Shown here piece after piece: positions 58,368-64,000 of a DNA stretch of 64,000 nucleotides. The stretch's first letter is position 1. Each line of letters opens with the position of its first letter. The stretch covers positions 51,677,006 to 51,741,005 of the forward strand of contig JAFFJZ010000003.1 of NCBI GenBank assembly GCA_018340375.1, read 5' to 3'. Under the pieces are notes generated by a model. It was not told where the DNA came from. It saw only the letters and a program-made list of their open reading frames with translations, and searched no databases. The stretch is from Gonatopus flavifemur (taxonomy: Eukaryota; Arthropoda; Insecta; Hymenoptera; Dryinidae). The translations under genes were made by a program, and so were the position numbers.

Positions 58368-60835
58368 ATGTATGTTTGCAATGAATGTCGAGCTACTGTT
58401 CCAGGTATCGACTCACTTTGTACTCACTTACGTATTATTCATGCATTCGATGTATTCAGTGAGTATACCTGTGCTCAAAATGGTTGTGATAAAAAGTATG
58501 ATTCTGTAAAATCATTAGAAAACATTTAAAATGTAAGCACCTGAATCCTGTCTTGAATCAAGTTCGAAATGAACAAGCAGGTCCGAATGCACAAATCGAC
58601 AATAACAATGCCGATGAATTTCAAGATGAAATAGATGAAGTTCTCCTTGAAATAGATGACTGCGCCAATGCCAATAATACCACACCGATCACACTTGAAG
58701 CCTTTAAAAACGCATTATACAACTCATCCTTAGCTGTATGTGCTAAAATTTATGCTTGCAATACTCTAAGACGATCTCAAGTACAGGAAGTAATTGATTG
58801 TATAAATTACCATGGTTCAAGTGGTTTTTTTAGAAATTCTCAAATCCAAAGTTTTTTCGATGTTACAGAATGTAAATCAAACAGAGATAGATAATCTAAA
58901 CGATATGTTTACTTCCATGGGAAATATGTTTGCAGGTTTAGAAACAGAGCGATTAAAAAGGAATGCTCTTGAGGCTAATTCATGTTACATTCCTCCTAAA
59001 TCCTATATAATTGGTGTCGATGAGAAGATGAAAAATATCAATGGCAATGCTGTTCTAAGTAGATATGAATTGACAGGTCAATATATCCCTATAAAAGCAG
59101 TTCTCAAAACATATTTTGAATTACCTGGAGTTTTTCAGGCAATACAAGATAATATTGCTATTTTAGAAAATTCTAAAAGCTTCACTAATATTATCCAAAG
59201 TCCCTTATGGAAACTTATTGAAGAAACTCACTTCACAGGCAAAATAGCATTTCCTATATTCCTGTACTATGATGATGTTGAACCAGACAATCAAACGGGT
59301 TCGCATTCAGGGGATCATAGTCTCGGTGCGGTATATTACGAGGTACCGTGTATTCCACAATATCTTCTTGCTACTCTCGAAAATATTTTTGTTGCGGTTA
59401 TATTTTGAAGTGATGATAGACACCGAAATAATGCAAAAGTTTTTAGTCCAATTATTGATGATTTAAAAGATCTTGAAACAAATGGCATTGTTATTGAGAC
59501 GGACACTGGAGAACACCATATATATTTCGGCCTCTGTTTACTTCTGGGGGATAACCTAGGGATCCATTCAATGACTGGTTATGTTGAGTCATTCACCGCA
59601 AACTATTTCTGTCGTTTTTGTATGGAACACAAGGAAATAACTAAAAGACAGACGAAGGAAAATATTCAGGCATTGCGTAACACCGAAACTTATGAGGCAT
59701 CTGTCCTTATGGACAATGTATCTTTAACTGGTATTAAAAGTAAATGCATCTGGAATGATCTGAAAACCTTTGACGTAACTGTTAATCTTTCAGTAGATTT
59801 GCTTCATGACTTTTTAGAAGGTGTATGTCATTTTGATTTATGTGTTGTTTTACAAGAACTAATATTTGTTAATAAATTTTTTTCTATCGACACATTAAAT
59901 GAGCGGATACAATTTTATAATTACGGACCTGATTTAGGAGATAAGCCAAGTATTATTACAGTACAACATATTCAACGACAAAAGCTGAAAACGAGTGGGT
60001 CAGAAATGCTATTCTTATGTAGAAATCTTGGCCTTATGGTAGGTGATTTAGTCCCGGAAGGAAACGAAGCATGGAAATTATATGAAATATTAAGTGATAT
60101 TCTAGATATTATAACAACCGCAATTGTCATGGGAATTTGTACCGATCATTTGACAACTCTCATTGCTGAGCATCACGAGCTATATTGTAAAATATCAAAT
60201 AGGACATTGAAACCTAAGCACCACTTCATGGTGCATTATCCACGATTGATGAATCAAATTGGACCTCTTATTCATATTTGGTCCATGAGGCTTGAAGCAA
60301 AACATCGTCCTGTGGTCAAACAGTGTCAAGACAGAAGACTTGTCGGAAAAATCTTCCGTTAACCATAGCTACTCGTTACACGTTGAAGGATTGTGCACGA
60401 TGGTTATCAAAAACTGGTTTTTGTGCAAAATTCAAGCCATATGGCAAGGAATTGAGAATGATTGATTGTGATAATTTCGTTTATTTCCAAAATACTTTAC
60501 CAAATAATCACGAGGACTTTGTAGTTGTGGGAGAAATGTCCATTTTTGGAACACATTACAAAAAAGGCACGGTATTGGCAACAAATTATGAACAGGACTT
60601 ACCCAAATTTGGAATTTTGGAATGGATTGTTAAACCGAAAGATGATGAAATTTTCTTTTTGTTATCTTGTTTATATACGGTTGGATTCAATAATCACACT
60701 GTTATGGAATTACCCAAGCAGATGAATGGGTTATATGGGCGCACAAAAACCTCTTATCTTTCTATCCCAGCTTTGTTCGCACTGGTGCTGATGGGAAAAG
60801 CTACGTGCTTTTTAGACATGCATTGTAAGGTCTAG
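58368..60835 (+). pseudogene. C2H2 zinc-finger transposase-like gene, decayed
   Basis: ATG 58368 starts two C2H2-type fingers (VCNECRATVPGIDSLCTHLR with a following H, then CAQNGCDKKYDSVKSLEN...). A frameshift near 58519 follows, then an acidic linker, another frameshift near 58865, a TGA at 59406-59408 that is bridged in the same frame, and a last frameshift near 60345. Recognisable blocks are YDDVEPDNQTGSHSGDHSLG, AVYYEVPCIPQYLLATLENI, LLLGDNLGIHSMTGYVESF, LSVDLLHDFLEGVC, TLKPKHHFMVHYPRLM and WSMRLEAKHRPVVK. This is a family of transposase-like proteins found in many copies in animal genomes; its DDE residues are not assigned here. Total length would be about 820 codons. It lies on the same strand as, and 2 bp after, the preceding decayed gene. 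Confidence 0.65.
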
Positions 60836-60961
60836 ATTTGTATTATTGTAACCGTTGTGTATTCCTGCATGGCGTATTCTGAATCAAACTGATTACAATG
60901 CTAGACCATTCATTTGGAAAAAAAACACTGTTTTTTTTTATAACGAAATTACACTTGAAAC

Positions 60962-61050
60962 TCAGTAAGGTTTTTGAAACGTTCAAACATTCTGGACCTT
61001 TTCCGAACGTTCTCAGGACGTCTCTGAGACGTTGTGTTGTTATAAGCGTT
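60962..61050. repeat. Fragment of a GAACGTTC-word element
   Basis: GAAACGTTCAAACATTCTGG and CGAACGTTCTCAGGACGTCT resemble 18120-18180 and 18640-18690. One end may be TAAGGTTTTTGAAACG; the other is missing. Confidence 0.5.
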
Positions 61051-61913
61051 TTTTTTGTAATCTTTGCAACGTTTTTTTATTATTTTTCAAGCGCATAGTA
61101 ATATAAGCTTCAATTGTAACATAAAAAACGATACCTTTCAATAATTCAAAAGCCTTCAATTCCACGAAAGAAATATTCAGCACTAAAAAATATACTTGTA
61201 CTAATGTATGTTAAGAATAATTGTTCAATACAGTTAAGTTTGTTCATTTATTACTTTCCACATAAATACCATTTGTTCCTTCATATATTGAATAAATCAT
61301 TTTATTAAAATTTGTTGATCAAATTGTATCCACAATCTTTGGTAGTGTATAAATTTTAATCCAACAATATCTAATATTTTTGCACATTTGTTTTTGGAAT
61401 TGGATAGAACAAATTGATTTTCAAATAATTTCCCAGATATTTCGAAAGTGGAGCTTCATAACTGTTATTTCTATTGTCTCAATATTTTATGTGAAACTAT
61501 AACAAAAACAAAAACACACAATTCTTAATATAAAAATTTTACCACATTTATTGAATAATAATTTTTTGATAATAATCTGAAATTATTTATGCTCTTACAA
61601 CTGAATTCATTAAGCTATGTGATTACACTTTTTGGTTATATTTTTTCTGAAGTTATCAAACTTTGACACGAAAATTCAGGTTATGGAATAAATCAAGAAA
61701 AGGTTTGTTCTCCTCACGATTTTCAATTTAAAAATAATTGTAATCTATCTGAAGTTCTGAATTAATTCAATATCTATATAGTTTTTCACGCTTATTTTCT
61801 TGATCTTTAGTATTTATTTATTATACAATGAATATTTTGAATGTCTCATCCAATATCATTGTATTGAACTGATTGCAGTGATATTTTAAGAACTATTTAT
61901 ATATACGAGGGTG
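61051..61913. other. Gene-free AT-rich stretch
   Basis: No coding segment or inverted-repeat element was recognised between the decayed transposase and the mariner element. Confidence 0.45.
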
Positions 61914-61915
61914 GA

Positions 61916-63196
61916 TTGATAAGTTTCCGGCCTGACCAAGAGATGGCGCCACTAGGCCTACCTTGAGGTGGCGTTCTATAGTACCATCCTTAGATAGCTT
62001 GTAGCTATAGTTTCAGTCCGATCGCCATGTTAGTTTAGTTTTGAGAGCACGCTGACCAAGACGCCTCTGTGTTTTTCGTAAAAATGGAAAAGCTGGAAAA
62101 TCGTGCTGTCATCAAATACTTTTATTTGAAGGGGTTAACGCCGAAGGAAATTAAAGAAGAGATGGACTCAACACTGGGGACATCCTCCCCATCATATTCA
62201 ACCGTTAAGCAGTGGGTTTCCGAGTTTAAAAAGGGTCGTGTGAGCACCTCTGATGAGCCTCGCTCAGGACGCCCCATTGAGGTCACAACTCCAGATATGA
62301 TCGAAAAAATCCATCAAATAGTGCTGAAAGATCGCAGATTAAAAGTTCGTGAGATAGCTGAGACCTGTCAGATGTCATATGAACGTGTACAAAATATTTT
62401 GCACCAAAATTTGTATATGGGAAAGCTCTGTGCAAGATGGGTGCCGCGTTTGCTAACAGTCGACCAAAAATTGATTCGAAAGAACATTTCTACCGCCAAT
62501 TTGGCGTTGTATAAGCGTAATCCAAGCAAATTTTTGCGTCGATTCGTAACCGTTGACGAAACTTGGGTCCACCACTACACTCCTGAAACCAAAGAACAGT
62601 CTAAACAGTGGATTGGACCAGGGAACCAACTCCAAAGAAGGCAAAACAATTTTTCGGCGAACAAGGTTATGGCTACTGTTTTTTGGGATGCAAGAGGTAT
62701 TATATACATTGATTACCTTGAAAAGGGTAAAACTATCACTGGTCAATACTACGCAGACTTATTGCAACGTTTGAGCCACGAAGTGAAAATTAAACGACCT
62801 CATCTGGCGAAGAAAAAAATCTTGTTTCATCACGATAACGCACCAGCGCACACGTCAATCGTTGCGATGGCTAAAATCAACGATCTGAAGTTTGAATTAA
62901 TGCCGCACCCTCCCTACTCTCCAGACCTAGCCCCGAGTGACTATTATCTGTTTCCTAACCTCAAAAAATGGCTTGGCGGTAAGAGATTTGCGGACAATGA
63001 AGAAATAATCGAAGCTGTAAATGGGTATTTTGAGGAGCTTGACGAATCAGTCTATAGAGATGGCATTACTAGACTAGAACACCGCTATGAGAAATGTATC
63101 AGCCTTGGAGGAGATTATGTTGAGAAATAAAAAAAAAAAAATTCTTAAAAACGTTGTTTTTCTTGGTCAGGCCGGAAACTTATCAATCCACCCTCG
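61916..63196 (+). mobile_element. Complete mariner element, 1,281 bp
   Basis: CGAGGGTGGATTGATAAGTT and the following CCGGCCTGACCAAG form a 35 bp terminal repeat that is repeated perfectly inverted at 63162-63196. TA stands on both sides as target duplication, and the right flank continues as a TA microsatellite. The length and single intronless gene are typical of mariner. Confidence 0.95.
62084..63130 (+). CDS. Mariner transposase (DD34D), intact
   Basis: The frame from ATG 62084 encodes 348 residues (MEKLENRAVIKYFYLKGLTP), the usual mariner length. Residues ~1-110 hold two helix-turn-helix regions with the linker GRPIEV (AT-hook-like GRP). Then follow the WVPRLLT motif (mariner WVPHEL position), VTVDETWVHHYTPE (Asp158), FHHDNAPAHTS (Asp251) and YSPDLAPSDYYLF (Asp286). 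Thirty-four residues separate the last two aspartates, the mariner signature DD34D. No stop or frameshift is present, and upstream codons that could extend the frame have no ATG. It binds the 35 bp ends and performs cut-and-paste at TA. With perfect ends this copy looks potentially functional; activity cannot be read from sequence. Confidence 0.93.
   Translation: MEKLENRAVIKYFYLKGLTPKEIKEEMDSTLGTSSPSYSTVKQWVSEFKKGRVSTSDEPRSGRPIEVTTPDMIEKIHQIVLKDRRLKVREIAETCQMSYERVQNILHQNLYMGKLCARWVPRLLTVDQKLIRKNISTANLALYKRNPSKFLRRFVTVDETWVHHYTPETKEQSKQWIGPGNQLQRRQNNFSANKVMATVFWDARGIIYIDYLEKGKTITGQYYADLLQRLSHEVKIKRPHLAKKKILFHHDNAPAHTSIVAMAKINDLKFELMPHPPYSPDLAPSDYYLFPNLKKWLGGKRFADNEEIIEAVNGYFEELDESVYRDGITRLEHRYEKCISLGGDYVEK

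Positions 63197-63222
<26 letters not shown>
63197..63222. repeat. TA dinucleotide microsatellite
   Basis: An uninterrupted run of TA follows the mariner right end. It may reflect insertion into a TA-rich site or expansion of the duplicated target. Confidence 0.9.
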
Positions 63223-63227
<5 letters not shown>

Positions 63228-63301
63228 TCCACCTCTCTCCCAATGACTTCAAGTTTTCAAACGTACAATACAACTTCATTTTATGATGTTGGAATTCATA
63301 T

Positions 63302-63392
63302 CTGGCGTACAGCGGTACTGGTCAAAGCGTCATTCTCTTATTAGGGATATGGTTAGGATTTTATGTTAGGTTCGATTCCGCGTGTAGGGCCA
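63302..63392 (+). repeat. tRNA-like sequence, probable SINE head
   Basis: A box A-like CAGCGGTACTGGTCAAAGCG and a box B-like GGTTCGATTCCGCG are spaced as in a tRNA with a long middle. TGGC near 63302 pairs with GGCCA at 63388-63392. It shares the GGTTCGATTCC box with 44476-44560. The loops are too degenerate for a working tRNA. Confidence 0.5.
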
Positions 63393-64000
63393 AGAGATTT
63401 TCGTTATTGACCACCACAGTTCGAACGCTTTGATTGTCATCGAATAATCTTTATTAAGATTATTTCAGTCAAGGAGTTCAATTGCTGAAGAACATGATTT
63501 CAGCAACTACCATTGAAACGTGTTTCCATACAGCTATCACGCATACAGTACGGGCTCGACAAGGATTCCAATAATTTTCTGTGAATTATTTGAAATTATT
63601 CTACAATTGCTGTACTATATGGGTAATGTGGATTTTTCTTATTTTTTTCATCAATTTCGGAACTCAATCAAGATGTTTTATTTATTCACATGATAAAATT
63701 ATGCAACAATAAATTTTCCTTCATAGCCAACTACATCATTCATGTGCATGTTTGATATCATATCACGTGATACCACGTAATTGACATCTGATAATATTCT
63801 GGGAGTTATTTTTTGAGAAACATTTATCATTACGAATTCATATTCAGTTGGATATTCTGGATGTATGAATAGTATTATAAATAAAATAGGTTAATGTATA
63901 GTATCCTTCAAATGAGAATCCTGCAGTATTCTTGAAATGAGAATACTATACGCCGTTCTCAGTGTAAGAGGAATGCTCACTTACAATAAGAATATATTCT
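63393..64000. other. Gene-free end of the window with MITE ends
   Basis: TTGCTGTACTATATGGGTA near 63608 resembles the right end of ACCCA..CAGCAC elements, and TATAGTATCC/GAATACTATA words with TTCTCAGTGTAAG near 63895-63970 resemble the ACAC.GAGAA class. Neither has both ends inside the window. No gene is seen. Confidence 0.4.

Overview
This is eukaryotic, AT-rich insect nuclear DNA. Two host genes can be assembled exon by exon with consistent splice phases: a SIVA-like gene (+, 29501-30333) and a copper-transporting P-type ATPase of the ATP7 type (-, 34076-41936). Almost everything else is mobile-element DNA: DNA transposons from several superfamilies at different stages of decay, and dozens of short inverted-repeat elements (MITEs), often nested. 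Short introns, GT-AG sites and the element repertoire (mariner, DD41D-type, tnp2/EnSpm-like, DUF7869-like, hAT-like and TTAA MITEs, tRNA-like SINEs) fit a pterygote insect. I cannot name the order from sequence alone.

Layout. 1-3790: a nearly identical inverted repeat with 1.64 kb arms and a 178 bp spacer, followed by an older diverged partial copy. 4402-10512: a nested MITE, a 3.1 kb transposon with inverted ends and a probable TCGA target duplication, then a tnp2-like transposase gene. 12.1-15.0 kb: a pile of MITEs. 15159-21207: four exons of a DUF4806-type gene whose first exon carries a frameshift, whose introns are full of MITEs and whose 3' end is missing. It is followed by a 163 bp satellite (21263-22080), a degenerate ~127 bp repeat and a 164 bp satellite (24130-24760). 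25.2-29.0 kb: MITEs whose interiors are built from one reiterated near-palindromic word. 29.5-41.9 kb: the host block, SIVA, an Asn-rich interrupted gene (31706-33195) and ATP7 on the opposite strand. 42-50 kb: intergenic DNA with MITEs, a tRNA-like SINE and a decayed DD41D-type transposon. 50434-52704: an apparently intact DD41D-type transposon with about 540 bp inverted repeats. 55235-60835: two consecutive decayed genes, probably one large transposon. 61916-63196: a complete mariner with an open transposase frame and perfect inverted ends.

The ATP7 and SIVA reading frames run through about 4.3 kb of coding sequence without a frameshift. Base-level quality therefore looks good, and the frameshifts and stops in the transposases, the DUF4806 gene and the Asn-rich gene are more likely real decay than sequencing error.

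The least conventional signal is the MITE population. Many elements share one of two terminal signatures (ACCCA..CAGCAC or ACACNGAGAAAA), but their interiors are unrelated to one another and each is made of its own repeated palindromic word (GAACGTTC, GAATTC, AGATATCT, AGATCT, TTGATCAA, TGGTACCA, TCTGATCAGA).
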